Positions 29,001-39,685 of a stretch of DNA of 64,000 nt are shown here, piece by piece (within the stretch, counting starts at the first letter, position 1; each line of letters opens with the position of its first letter). The DNA comes from Anoplolepis gracilipes. Taxonomy: Eukaryota > Arthropoda > Insecta > Hymenoptera > Formicidae. The notes beneath the pieces were generated by a model. That model did no database searches, was not told the DNA's origin, and saw only the letters and a program-made list of their open reading frames with translations. The stretch covers positions 4,579,501 through 4,643,500 of the forward strand of contig NC_132978.1 in NCBI RefSeq assembly GCF_047496725.1, read 5' to 3'. A program made the translations under genes and the position numbers.

Positions 29001-30660
29001 CGGCTACAGATGCTTTGAAGGATTTCGACTAAGTCGACTTTAATTGAAGAAAGAGAAAAGTCTAATTATAGGATCAGTCAACCTTCCTTGGAATTAAAGG
29101 ATTTTGCCGTCCAAAAGCTTCAAAAGCGTAGATAATGGAACTTTGTTTTAAGATAATTTAAAGTTTTATAAACAAATAATTTGCACGCGAAGCTTAATTA
29201 ACGGAATGCTTAACGTTTAATAAGAAATTATTTAACAATTAAATCTAGTAATTATAAGAGAATAAAGTTTCGCTAATAACCCTTTCGACTAGTTAATAAA
29301 CAAAAGATTGTGCATTACACTTATCTCTCCCATAATTGTTGATCGAACATCATTTTGTAGTCGGGCAAAAATTTAATTCGAATTTTGATTATTATAATAA
29401 ATAAACCAAGAGGAAGTACGAGAAACATGCGATATTAAATATGCAAACGTGCGCAGAATCCCTTGAAACTTGTCTATATCTCATGCAATCCGAGAATCGC
29501 TGCTTTGTAAATAATTATGCATATTCTATATATATTATATATTGATCACCTCCCTCCCGTCCTAACAATTCCAAAAAGCTTGTTTTTTGCAATCAGCGTG
29601 AATATGTATTTATTATTCGTTTCCGTGCATTTCTCATGTAAGCGGAATTGCCACATACAACCATACATATACATATACTCATATATCTGTAAATAATTAT
29701 ATTAACGACATGACAGAGAAAAAGTATAGATATAAGTTAACAAAATGTCGTACTTCCAAGATCAGTAAAATAAGGTAATAGGCGACTCGAGCCTAATATT
29801 AAGATAGCGGATAATCAGTCAATGTTAATATAGGTGTATTCAGTATATGAAAATTTATACTCAAGAAGCAAAATTGTGGTGCAGATAGAATAAGAATGCT
29901 GTATTATATTGAATGAGTATTTATATCCTTGTCATACAATGAGTACGTTAGTCTGATATTTTGTCTGATAAGAGCGATTTTGGATATTGAAAAATAATTC
30001 AGTGCTAGTTTAGCATCAGCTATTTTCAAATTATAATAATTTTGCAACAAGTTTTGAAATGGCGATTGCATCGAGTTACACAAGGTATTAGCATATTGAA
30101 GACATAATATACTACTTGGAATAAAATATTCTGATTAAAAAAAAGCAGAATCAAAAATAAAAGTCGAAGAGAAAAGAAATATGATCAATAATGTTCAAAA
30201 TATATTTTTACATTGTATTGTTTGTGAAAATAAATGCAGAAATTTGTTTTATCAAAATTGTTTTAGAAGATCCAAAATATTCTGTAAGAAATTTAACAAG
30301 TAAAAAAATATATATTAAAAAAATGTGTATATATATTAAATTGTAAGTATATTTGTTTTCAAAATGCTAAATGCCAAAATTTCCTCTGCTCTATATATTT
30401 TACAAAAATGTAAAAAAAAAATATATATATATATATAATTATATATGTTAAGAATGCGATATAATACAGTAATTATGAAAATGAGGTTTTTTAATAAAAT
30501 AGCGGGATATTTCCGTAAATTTACATTTGTGTAACAAAATTTAATTTTCCATATGACTTTACATACCATATATGTATTGATATCATTGATGTCATTAGAA
30601 AAATGTCTGTTGTAACTTGCACTATAAGCACATTATTCTATCTTGCACTTCTTCCTTCTA
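26006..30660. other. 3' UTR and intergenic stretch between Pgant2 and KRR1
   Basis: No gene recognised. The first part probably includes the Pgant2 3' untranslated region. Several AATAAA strings occur (for example near 26837 and 28791) but none can be chosen as the used poly(A) signal. Short TA and poly-T runs are present near 26373 and 27527. Open frames at 27967-28218 and 28467-28664 lack motifs. Confidence 0.5.
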
Positions 30661-30677
30661 GAGTCCTGATTGAACAT

Positions 30678-30683
30678 TTTATT
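30678..30683 (-). terminator. Candidate poly(A) signal AATAAA of KRR1
   Basis: On the minus strand AATAAA lies about 36 bases past the KRR1 stop codon. This is the first such hexamer after the gene and a usual distance for a compact 3' UTR. Confidence 0.6.
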
Positions 30684-30718
30684 TATACAATGTCCATATC
30701 ACAGTTTTTTTTACAGTT

Positions 30719-31654
30719 TTATTTTTGAACAGGTTTCTCTTCAGGTGGTACAAATGCTTGTGCTCTGCGTTCCTGTCTTCTCTTGTTTGCCTCTTCATGT
30801 TTCGCTTCCAATTCTTTCCTTTTCTTTGCCCTCTTCTGCTCCTCCTTCAAGAAGTATTCGCCAGATGCCATTTCCTTATCAAGTTTGCTTTCTTGCTGGG
30901 GTGGTGGGAATGGAGTGTACGGCTTCTTCACCTTCTTCTTCTTCGGTTCTTTGCGCTTGCTTATAGTCTTACTGCTGTATTTGGGAAGATAACGCTCCCA
31001 ATTCTCATTCTTCAATTTTGGATTCTTGGCAAGTTCTCTTTTGATCATCAATGCTTTGAGACTATAAACTGGATGAATATTCTTCATTGTATCTTCTACA
31101 ATTTTCCTCACTTGCTGTAGACCTTTGTAAGGCCCCAGTGCCGACACAGTTTGACCCTGCACTACGACATAACAATTGGTGAGCAGTTCAATGGATTTCA
31201 AATTGCATCCGTTTGGTCCAATGAGCCTTTGTCTCCTTTTAACAAATTTCTCCTTATTCCTGACAAACGAGGATATCTTTATGATGTCTGCAGCAATGTC
31301 ATCCTGGAGAACTCTCACCGCCTGCTCGAAGGGAACCGAACGAGCTATGACTTTGATCATATCGCGTGCTTTAAGGACGATATAAGGGTCCCACGTTTTC
31401 CTGGTGGTTTTCACTGTCATGCTACCTTCGACCAGATCCAGTTCAGCCTTGATATGATGTTCGGCCAATGCTTTCTGAATCAACGACCAATGTTCCTTCA
31501 AATATTGCTCCCGATATTTAGGGAACATGGTTGCGAATGAACTTTCCTCCAGGAGACGATGTGAGTTATCCCTCTCTTTAAACTCTGGAATTTTCAACGA
31601 CCACGCATTGTCAACCGGTCCGGTCTTTTTAGAGCCCATCTTCTTAGAGCTCAT
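30719..31654 (-). CDS. KRR1: KRR1 small-subunit processome component (dribble homolog)
   Basis: KRR1 is a nucleolar KH-domain protein of the 90S pre-ribosome needed for early 18S rRNA processing. A single uninterrupted frame of 311 residues is present. The N-terminal part contains LVEGSMTV and the TWDPYIVLKARDMIK block (about 88-102), then FEQAVRVLQDD. The KH-like core follows, with FVKRRQRLIGPNGCNLK (about 137-153), LLTNCYVVVQG, and MKNIHPVYSLKALMIKREL (190-208). Then come the lysine-rich KRKEPKKKKVKKPYTPFPPP segment and the KEMASGEYFL motif shared by the family. The start used is the first Met, and it is preceded by a pyrimidine/A-rich leader. Human KRR1 is about 381 residues; this copy stops after PPEEKPVQK and lacks the usual basic C-terminal tail. 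No splice donor is evident that would add it. The frame is intact, so I regard it as the functional gene; the absence of introns could mean an intronless gene or an old retrocopy. Confidence 0.96.
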   Translation of the reverse strand: MSSKKMGSKKTGPVDNAWSLKIPEFKERDNSHRLLEESSFATMFPKYREQYLKEHWSLIQKALAEHHIKAELDLVEGSMTVKTTRKTWDPYIVLKARDMIKVIARSVPFEQAVRVLQDDIAADIIKISSFVRNKEKFVKRRQRLIGPNGCNLKSIELLTNCYVVVQGQTVSALGPYKGLQQVRKIVEDTMKNIHPVYSLKALMIKRELAKNPKLKNENWERYLPKYSSKTISKRKEPKKKKVKKPYTPFPPPQQESKLDKEMASGEYFLKEEQKRAKKRKELEAKHEEANKRRQERRAQAFVPPEEKPVQK

Positions 31655-32215
31655 CTTGAAAAAATTTAAGTCAGCTTTTCTTTATTCTTTTTTATGGATT
31701 TTCGTTTTTTACGAGACAGAACTACTACACGTGCTACAAGGTTATAAGAGCCAGGTCCTACTTTTCATACAACGCTTTTTCCGTTGTATACTAGCGTCGC
31801 ATATATCTATTTTACAGCCCTCTGGAACTACATAGCCACATCCACTTTCAGTGATGATAAAGCAGTTATGGGTGTAGCACGGAAATGAACCAATCAGTTT
31901 ATGCTACTACCGGTTGAGGTCCATGTTACATCCACAAGTTGTAGACAGGAATACGGTCATTTATATAGATTTATATTTTATATGCATATCCAATAAAATA
32001 AATTTTTTTATTTAATATAATGTAAAAGATATTTGCAATAAATATTGTTTCTTCTACTTTATTATCCTATTACTATTAAATTTTTTTTATAAATTAAATA
32101 TTTAAGATCGAAATTCCTATTTTAACAAAATAAATTAAATAGAATAATCTGTAATAAACACACATATATGTAATAAAAAGTATTTTTTAAATAAATAAAT
32201 ATTAAAATATTAAAT
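31655..32215. promoter_or_regulatory. KRR1 upstream region
   Basis: Sequence upstream of KRR1 (minus strand) with a CCAAT-box-like GATTGG near 31890 and a GC-richer stretch at about 31730-31930. Beyond 31960 it becomes plain AT-rich sequence. No TATA box can be assigned with confidence, and no gene is seen. Confidence 0.3.
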
Positions 32216-32385
32216 TGTAATTAATAAATTAATTTTTAAGAGTAATGATAGAATAAATTAATAAAATATATATTTGTCGGTTTCTCTCTCTTTCTTTCTT
32301 TCTTTCTTTCATAAGAATTTTCAAGAGGATCTATCGCCAGTTTCGGAGCAAATTCAGAATAAATAATACTTTTGGTAATATTAAA
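32216..32385. repeat. 170-bp sequence next to Penelope copy 1, repeated at 62222-62385
   Basis: Nearly identical to 62222-62385 in the same orientation, including a TTTC microsatellite and the block ending AATACTTTTGGTA. Here it lies on the left of a Penelope element; at the second locus it lies on the right. It may be part of the element's tandem structure or a separate repeat. Confidence 0.8.
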
Positions 32386-32825
32386 ATATTAAAATTATAA
32401 GTTATTAAAGTCGCTAGTATTTAATTATAAACAACGGGTTAATTAAAAACGACCTGACTAGCCAAAATTATTCAATTTATTTACATGACGTTTCGACCAT
32501 ATGGTTGTGGTCCTTTTCAAGTGTAACTATAAAGAAAATAAATAACGGATCAAACATTGATATATGGATACAATTTTTAACGGATTTAAGCCAAACAATA
32601 CAACATAATGGCGTTATAAAACTAGTCTACTCACACGTAAATTAAGAAACAGAAGAAAGAATCCAATGGGACATGTTTAAAGGTGGAACTTAATGATGGA
32701 ATAATTAAATATGTCACTTAGTTAAAAACAATGGTTATTAATTTTGAGATGAACACAAACAAGGAGACACGTCATGTCAGCATGAGTTTTTAAACGAAAC
32801 TGTCAATGGTTAAAAGGAAAACAGT

Positions 32826-34610
32826 TCAAACGATCTTTATAATTTTGTCATAAATATTATTTAAATTTTCAGTATCTCTTTGTAGATTAATCGTGGAGTT
32901 AAATTTCTTAATAAAAAACATTTCAGCTATTTCTCTTTTCTTAATAAATTTTTCATTGTGTAAAATAACCGGATCGTCCCACTCAAAATCATGCCCAAAT
33001 TCAACTCTGTGTTTGCTAACGACTGATTGATTGGTAGGATGTAATTTTATATTGTTAAGATGTTCTCTAATACGTGTGCGTATATGTCGCTTTGTTTGGC
33101 CTATGTAAAGCGCATCGCAATCCTTACACTGTAATTTATAAACAACATCAGTTCTAAAGTCAGTATGTAATCTGTCTTTACCACGCTTAATCAATGTATT
33201 AAGTTTATTAGTTATAGTCATAACGACGTTCAAACCAGCGTCACAAACAGTACGACGTAAACAAAAGCTAAATTCATTAACATAAGAAATTGAAACAAAA
33301 AGGCTGCTTCTTTGTAATTCCTTCCCCCGGGGTTCAAATTCCAAATTGTCGCGATTTTTTAAAAAATTGATCCTCTTTTTGATGTGTCGTCCAATAAGGT
33401 TGTCAGGGAAACAATTATTACGCAGTGTTTTATAAACAATACACAAATTCTCATTGTGGAACCTAGTATCAGAGAGCAGCAATGCATGATCAACAAGACT
33501 ATAAATCGTATTAATTTTATATTTCATTCGGTGATTCGAATAAAAGTTGATATATCTTCCTGACCAAGTGGGTTTTCTGTAACAATTAGTTATGAGTCCA
33601 TTGTCAACACGTAAAACAGTAGTATTTAAGAAGCTAATGGACTTATTCTGTTCAATCTCAAACGTAAATTTTAAACGAGGGTGAAAATTATTAAAAGTAT
33701 CTAACATCTCATCAATGCGTGTGCGTGGAATTATTGCAAATATGTCGTCCACATATCTATAGTAAATTGGGACTTTAAAACTTAACAAATTTAGACAATG
33801 AGACTCTAAATCATCCATAACAATGTCCGCTAGTATCGGAGATAAAGGAGAGCCCATGGGGCTTCCGAAAATTTGCTCGTAAAACTGTCCATTAAAACTA
33901 AAACTTGTCGAATCTAAAATCAATTCCACAACATGTATAAATTGAGCAAGGCTAAAGTTAGTAGCAGAACTGATGTCATTCCATCGTTTTTCAATGGCGC
34001 TCAGAACCAATTCTTTGGGGACATTAGTAAATAACGAGCTAACATCCAATGATATCATTACTTGACCGCCCTCAATAATAACGTCCTTGATCTTTTTGGA
34101 AAAAGACCATCCGTCGTTTATATGTGAAGCTGGTTTTACAACTGACCTTTGCAGTATATCCTGTATGTAAGTTGATAAATTGTACAAAGCACTGCCAACA
34201 GTCGAAACAATGATTCTTAATGGAAAACCAGGCTTATGGATCTTGGGCAACCCATAGCAACGTGGTAAATTTCCATTTGTACAGTTGAGATGTTTGTAAG
34301 TTCTTTCGTCGATGAGCTCGTTATTGAGCCAAGATTTTAATAATGAATTTATCTTGTTCATAAGTGGTTTTGTCGGATTTTTATTGATTTTCTTGTAAGT
34401 AAATTCATCACTCAACATCGACTCCATTTTTAACAGATAATCAGTCTTGTTCATTGCGACTGTGGACTGTCCCTTAATGTTTGATCCGTTATTTATTTTC
34501 TTTATAGTTACACTTGAAAAGGACCACAACCATATGGTCGAAACGTCGTGTAAATAAATTGAATAATTTTGGCTAGTCAGGTCGTTTTTAATTAACCCGT
34601 TACTTATCAT
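32826..34610 (-). CDS. Penelope-like reverse transcriptase with GIY-YIG endonuclease, N-terminally truncated
   Basis: The frame encodes a retroelement polyprotein that copies RNA into DNA and nicks the target. Reverse transcriptase signatures include LPKIHKPGFPLRIIVS, ISLDVSSLFTNVP, GSPMGSPLSPILADI and the catalytic YYRYVDDIF (about residues 283-291 of the open frame). A C-terminal GIY-YIG domain follows, with VYKLQCKDCDALYIGQTKR and IREH. The two Cys in KCKDC-like spacing upstream of YIG match the Penelope-type endonuclease. The first 45 or so residues of the open frame read through the inverted terminal repeat and are not native. Family-like sequence starts around KGQSTVAMNKTDYL, so perhaps 150-250 N-terminal residues are lost. 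The remaining frame has no stop or frameshift, suggesting a fairly recent insertion, although it is probably not autonomous. Confidence 0.93.
   Translation of the reverse strand: MISNGLIKNDLTSQNYSIYLHDVSTIWLWSFSSVTIKKINNGSNIKGQSTVAMNKTDYLLKMESMLSDEFTYKKINKNPTKPLMNKINSLLKSWLNNELIDERTYKHLNCTNGNLPRCYGLPKIHKPGFPLRIIVSTVGSALYNLSTYIQDILQRSVVKPASHINDGWSFSKKIKDVIIEGGQVMISLDVSSLFTNVPKELVLSAIEKRWNDISSATNFSLAQFIHVVELILDSTSFSFNGQFYEQIFGSPMGSPLSPILADIVMDDLESHCLNLLSFKVPIYYRYVDDIFAIIPRTRIDEMLDTFNNFHPRLKFTFEIEQNKSISFLNTTVLRVDNGLITNCYRKPTWSGRYINFYSNHRMKYKINTIYSLVDHALLLSDTRFHNENLCIVYKTLRNNCFPDNLIGRHIKKRINFLKNRDNLEFEPRGKELQRSSLFVSISYVNEFSFCLRRTVCDAGLNVVMTITNKLNTLIKRGKDRLHTDFRTDVVYKLQCKDCDALYIGQTKRHIRTRIREHLNNIKLHPTNQSVVSKHRVEFGHDFEWDDPVILHNEKFIKKREIAEMFFIKKFNSTINLQRDTENLNNIYDKIIKIV
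34510..34551 (+). ncRNA. Hammerhead-ribozyme-like motif in the Penelope terminal repeat
   Basis: The order is stem I (ACAC), core TTGAAAA plus one G, stem II (GACC, loop, GGTC), GAAA, then CGTC and stem I return (GTGT). This matches the hammerhead order with a palindromic ACGT stem III, as known from terminal repeats of Penelope-like elements. Core differences from CUGANGA are C3 to U and G8 to A, plus one extra base before stem II. Related copies lie at 32483-32524 (-), 61463-61504 (-) and 62119-62160 (+). Activity is not shown. Confidence 0.4.
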
Positions 34611-35083
34611 GAACTTTAAAATGTTCTATCAACATTTCTTACAAGTTATTGTAACTACTCTTTCATGTAGTTTTTAATTAGTTTGTATGTTATTTTTACA
34701 TTACACTTAAAGTCACAATAACAAAAATAAATGTACATACATTAAAATTCAAGTACAAGATTTTAATTTAATAAGTGTCGTGACGAGATTATTATAATCG
34801 ATGTGTGTGAGCAAACGTTTCTATATACAATCGAAATTCTCCTCAGTGCTTTACAATAAAACAAAAAACAAAAACGTATAGAATGATGTACATGGGAAGA
34901 TGTGACAAATACTCTAATAGTATAATTTAATAATTACTAAATTTAATTTTAATATAATTTATTAAATAACTTTTCTTAACTAATTTACTAATTGTTTAGA
35001 TAATTCCCTATTGCCATTTTCTTAATGTAATTTAAAATTTAAGGAATAATCGTAACACATTAATATGATATTTTTAAAATATA

Positions 35084-35420
35084 CACGGTAAATAATTTTG
35101 TGTTACATTTAACACATTTCTCGGGTCCCAATTTATCCATTCTAATTTTAATGTTAATTTAACAGGAGGCAAATATGTAAACAAATAACACAAATAATAT
35201 GTAAAGAATTAACACAAAAATGTGAATTTGTGTAAGATTTACTTATTGTTATTGTGTTGTTTTAACTCTTAGAAACGGTGAATATTAACACAATGCAGAA
35301 AAGTTAAAATAACACAAGGATAGTACGTTATATTAACATAAGAGTATGTTAAATGATTAACACAAAAATTTCTACAAAAATAGAAAATTTTAGCAACAAT
35401 ACAAAATGTTTTTTACCGTG
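35084..35420. mobile_element. Tc1/mariner-like MITE with TA duplication, inserted in another element
   Basis: The terminal inverted repeats begin CACGGTAAA and end TTTACCGTG, with TA on both sides (35082-35083 and 35421-35422). The inside is rich in AACACA/TGTGTT strings and has no coding frame. The flanks (TTAAAATA to the left, GACGAAATATTTTATAT to the right) match an uninterrupted stretch at about 51474-51502, which defines the insertion point exactly. A related, truncated copy starts at 61083. Confidence 0.85.
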
Positions 35421-35512
35421 TAGACGAAATATTTTATATAATATATGATAGGTAATATGATAATTTATGATAAGTAAAAAATAATAATATTTATTGTTCT
35501 AAATTACATCGT

Positions 35513-35555
35513 AGTAAATGTTTCGACTGTACGCAGTCTTTTTCAATACATTATG
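35513..35555 (-). mobile_element. Penelope terminal-repeat relic with hammerhead-like fold
   Basis: On the minus strand the order is TTGAAAA, one A, stem GACTG / CAGTC around a CGTA loop, then GAAAC. This is the same architecture as the Penelope ends elsewhere in the window, but with an unrelated stem sequence, so it belongs to another Penelope family. No coding part is left. Confidence 0.45.
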
Positions 35556-35761
35556 AACGTAAATACAAATGTTAATATTACGTGTGACGGAAATCATTGT
35601 CAGAAAGCATGTGGATAATTTTCTCTTTGTCATCGAAAAATTATAAATTTAACAGTCAATTGTCTGAGCGACGCCAATTCCTACGCAAGAATTACAATAT
35701 TTTTCCAACATCACAAGTTATTTGTAAGTAACTATTCTTTCGTCAGTTGAGGGCGAGAAAT

Positions 35762-35850
35762 TACAATTATTCACCAACAACAATCTATGCGTATTTGGAT
35801 GCGTAAAGTTGCAAATTTTGTGTCCATTGCATTGTCAGGACGCTTCCTTA
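35762..35850 (-). pseudogene. Possible decayed YccV exon downstream of the truncated F-box gene
   Basis: On the minus strand AAAATTTGCA, a GATTGTT block and AATAATTG occur in the same order as in the YccV exon of the plus-strand paralog (KFAVGMI ... DCPTGVIIG). The frame is broken and the spacing is about 15 bases shorter. This would be a relic of exon 7; similarity is weak and could be chance. Confidence 0.3.
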
Positions 35851-35969
35851 CTAGAAGAGACATCTCACTTTCAACAGACTCCACGCTATCAAATATATAT
35901 ATATATTAAAAAATGTATATTGTATGATATACGTATTCAAAAATATATATTGTGTGTGTAATAAATTAC

Positions 35970-37326
35970 CTATATTGCATTTATAATTATCCCGCATTGA
36001 GCATCGATTTTTTTTTTTGATAAATCATAGATCCAGCGTAACATTAAAAAAAAGCGAGGATCGAAAAAATGGCTTGGATAGCTAAAACTACCGATTACTT
36101 TTTGTAGTACCTGAAAAAGCAGAAATAAATATAATTTTGATTAAATATAAGAAAATAAAGAAAAATTTTAATATTCTTACTAATTGCTATTAAAATATAT
36201 TCATTTGTTGACTTAACATATTATTAATAAAACGTAATAATAAATTGTTATCTTTTGTTATTTTTATACCGCTAAAATTAATAAAAACTACTTATAAAAA
36301 ATTACTAACCTCTATATTGTGCAGTTCATAATAGTCATAATTGCTTTCGGCATATGGATAAATTTGATACGCACTTTCATTTATATGAAATCTTTCTTTC
36401 ATATTCTTTTCTGCACAACTGAAAATAATAAAAAAAATATATATTTATATATATATATGTATATATAATATGTTACCGTAATTGATATCCACGATATCTC
36501 AAATACCTAGAATAAACTGTGTAAATAAAATTTTATATATAAATATGCTTCAACTAAACAATAAAATGTTTTTTTTAAATTATCGAAAATTTGAGAATAA
36601 AAAAATTTTTTCAATAAAAAGTATAAAAGTTATTTAACATTTATTTTAATCATATAATTTTTCTTAAATAAATTGAATTTTTATTTTGCAAATCTAAAAC
36701 TATTGTTATTCTACGTGTAGAGTAAAACCGCTACGCGGTGACACAAATAAGGTTTATATTGCAGAATGCAATAATAACGACTAATATGATCACATTCTTA
36801 TACAAAACTAACATTAGGATAGAAAACGTTATACTGTATATTTTTTTTTAATGCTTTATATATATGTGCGTGCGTGTGAGTGTGTTGTCTACAATTATAT
36901 TATATATGTAATTTTTTAATATAAATCAATACATATTATTTTTCATATGTAAAATTTATTAAAATAAATTCTTCAAGATGTATATAATTTACGAAATTTA
37001 TAATATTGTAAATTAAAAAATCTACATGTTATAATATGTACAAAATAATACACATAATACAAAATAAATTAAAAAAATTTATGAACTATTATTATTAATC
37101 TTTTTAAATTTGCTTGAATATATAAAATACTTGCGTGTAAAATAAATAAACAACTGATATCTTTTTTCTACGTATATGTGGGTATGTGTGTAACGCGTAC
37201 TAAAATTTTCTGAAATGTGTGGTATTAATGCATATTTATATGTATACAATTTTATTTTATAAATGTATTAAAAATAAGTATTCGAGAAATCGTAACTTTG
37301 CAATAAACAATATACACGTACATATA

Positions 37327-37365
<39 letters not shown>

Positions 37366-39685
37366 ATTTATGTATAGGTACATTCATATAGGTATAATAT
37401 GTGTATAAGTGTATATATAAAAATAAAAACCAAAAAAATTTCAAGCACTCATAAAGTAAAATTATATACTTACTACTTTGGTTTCCATACAATTGCCATA
37501 CGATCGTATCGAGTTCTATATTGGACCAGGGCACAGCGTACACCGAGTCTTCTGGCTATGCAGTGACACATAGACACCATAAGATTTTGTTCTGTACTCT
37601 GTGTTATAAATTATATTAGAAAAATTATATTAAACATTTATAAGATATAAAAGACATGTTATTCTTATGATGAACAGAACAAAACAAAATAAAATTATTT
37701 TAACATAATTTTAAATTAATAATTTTATAATCTGAAATAACTTACAGCAGCTAGATCTCTAATTGCAAGTAATTCCACTGTCATTTTCAAATTTGCACAT
37801 AATCGTCTTAATAAATCATAGAAATTTCCTCGCAAATGATATATAAACTCACGTAATTCATCTATAATTTGCTTCGTTTCTACTGTATTCCAAAAATGGT
37901 CATCGATATTGTTGTCTTTCAAAAAAGAAAGTTGTTCGAAAGATGTCGAAAATATTGAATGTGCAGGATATTTTTGTTTAAAGCGGGATAAAAATTCTTG
38001 CGTAATATCATCTAACCATGTTTTCATAACTGAGCAAGAAATATGTGGATCAATATATTGTACCAAAATAGTGAATAGTTTTTCTAAAATTTGCTTTTCT
38101 CTTGGCATTTTTATAAATTTATTTATCTTATATATAAATCGATATCGTCTTAGGCAACCAAAAATAAAGTTAAAATTATATTGAATTGTTAAAGTAGAAC
38201 TGGCTAGCCTGAAAAAATTTACATATTAATTATACAATAATTAAATTACTTTATTTAAAATTAAAAGCAGTTCAGTTTATTAAATATTACCATGAGAATT
38301 CTGCAAGAAAAATTCTATTTAACTCATCATAAACAAAATAATAAATCATAGAATTTTCAGCTATAAAATGTAGATGTTCTAATTTTTTATCCTCAGTATT
38401 CCATAACTCCTGCTCCGATGTTGAATGTACATAACATTGTAATTCCCTGACACTCTGTTTTGCTTTTTTTATTTGATTTTCAAAATTTAATTTAGCAAAC
38501 TTTTTTTTTTGTTTTTCTGTCTCTTTTTTCATATACTTCATACTCGCAGTATAACAACTGAAATTAAAATAAAAAATTCGAAAAAATTATATTCAACAAC
38601 ATTACAACAACAATAGCAGCAATAAATTGTGGACAATATATTTTCTAAAATATATATACAATTTTTAATTACAAACATATTAATGTTTAAAATACATAAG
38701 TTTAAAAAATTATGGATAATAGTATGAATTTCTATGTTATAAGAAAATATATATTAACTACTTAAATTGTAAATATCATAATAGTATAATGGGTAGTAAT
38801 TTGTGTACATAAAAACAATATGTTATCAAGATGTATCTACTGCGATATATATATATACAGTCAATAAGATGAAAATAAAAACTAGAATTAAATACAATAT
38901 TTAAATAAAAATAAAATTGATTGCATATAATGCTTTATTTAATGTAAATAGGAACTATAAAGTTTACAGAGAAAGATAAATAAAAGACGTTGCATTATCA
39001 AGGTCCAAAAGATATTATTTATGAAAAGTAAAAAAGAGTAACTCTTGAAACAAATAAATGTAAGAAAAGAGTTTTATATAAATATTATATAGATACATAA
39101 TTATGTAAATTATTATACATAACTATGAATATTTTAAAATAAAAATATGAAAATATGTAACATTACTCTAATTGAGTGTTTCATGATGTTTTACGCTATA
39201 AAACAAATAATGGTAATCAAATGGTGTGAAGTTTATAATTAATGAATGAAGATTTATTATGATTATTTGATGAACTTATTATGACTCGTCAAACTTTTAG
39301 ACACTTTAAAATTTCGGCTTTAATCCGGATTTTGCTTTTTTATTACAATCCTGCTAAACTGTAATATTAGAAACGAGTTCAATATGCAAGGAAACAATAG
39401 GTACAATTTAAATTAATGGTATAACAATATAGTAACTTTACCGTTTTCTTAAAGATATTTTGTTGATCGATTAAGTGTATGCTAAATTAAAAAAATTAAT
39501 ATCAAAACTTATAAATAAAAAAAATACCTCTGAAAATATTTTTCCTTCCAAACTTGATTGCGCAGATTTATCTGCCGTAATATTTGACATGTAGATTTAA
39601 AATTTTTGATATCATTTAAGTTAATATTCTCACATGAAAGAATCTTCTCAAGCACTTCGTTGGGTAAGTCTGTTATCGTAGCCAT
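35970..39685 (-). CDS. FBXO21-like F-box protein, C-terminally shortened paralog
   Basis: F-box proteins present substrates to SCF ubiquitin ligases; the FBXO21 family adds a SirB1/transglutaminase-like core and a C-terminal YccV (hemimethylated-DNA-binding-like) domain. Six exons join in phase: 39528-39685, 38291-38557, 37746-38208, 37474-37598, 36310-36418 and 35970-36110, giving about 420 residues. Exon 1 is the F-box (MATITDLPNEVLEKIL ... CENINLNDI). Exon 3 holds HSIFSTSFEQLSFLKDNNIDDHFW and exon 4 IARRLGVRC ... VWKPK, all matching the plus-strand neighbour at the same exon positions and phases. The frame ends in TAG placed directly before a GTAATT donor, where the paralog continues into its YccV exons. 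The F-box and middle domains are open, but the YccV part is missing. It may be a functional shortened protein or a gene beginning to decay. Exon borders are inferred by comparison with the paralog. Confidence 0.8.
37326..37361. repeat. (TA)n microsatellite in an intron of the minus-strand F-box gene
   Basis: TA dinucleotide run of about 36 bases lying between exons 4 and 5. Confidence 0.9.

Larger units (their letters stand above)
32405..34610 (-). mobile_element. Penelope-like retroelement (copy 1), 5'-truncated, with inverted terminal repeats
   Basis: The left end (about 32428-32565) and the right end (about 34480-34610) are reverse complements, sharing CGACCTGACTAGCC, the CATATGGT palindrome block and GGATCAAACATTGA/TTTGATCC. 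Between them lies a single minus-strand frame with Penelope-type reverse transcriptase and GIY-YIG endonuclease. Inverted terminal repeats (pLTRs) with a truncated 5' coding end are typical of this superfamily. The junction between coding sequence and the inverted repeat falls near 34478. No clear target-site duplication is visible. Confidence 0.92.
34612..35969. other. Mosaic of transposon fragments between Penelope copy 1 and the F-box gene
   Basis: No intact gene. The interval holds a segment (about 34760-34920) that matches 60515-60705 directly, and a segment (about 34938-35033) that matches 60417-60502 in inverted orientation. It also holds a TA-flanked MITE (35084-35420) sitting inside a second element fragment, a Penelope relic near 35513-35555, and a possible decayed exon of the F-box gene at about 35762-35850. 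Confidence 0.65.

Noticed and set aside
30725..31120. Plus-strand open frames opposite KRR1
   Set aside because: They are antisense shadows of the well-conserved KRR1 coding sequence.
34479..34610. N-terminal part of the Penelope open frame
   Set aside because: It is read from the inverted terminal repeat, so it is not native protein even though it is in frame.
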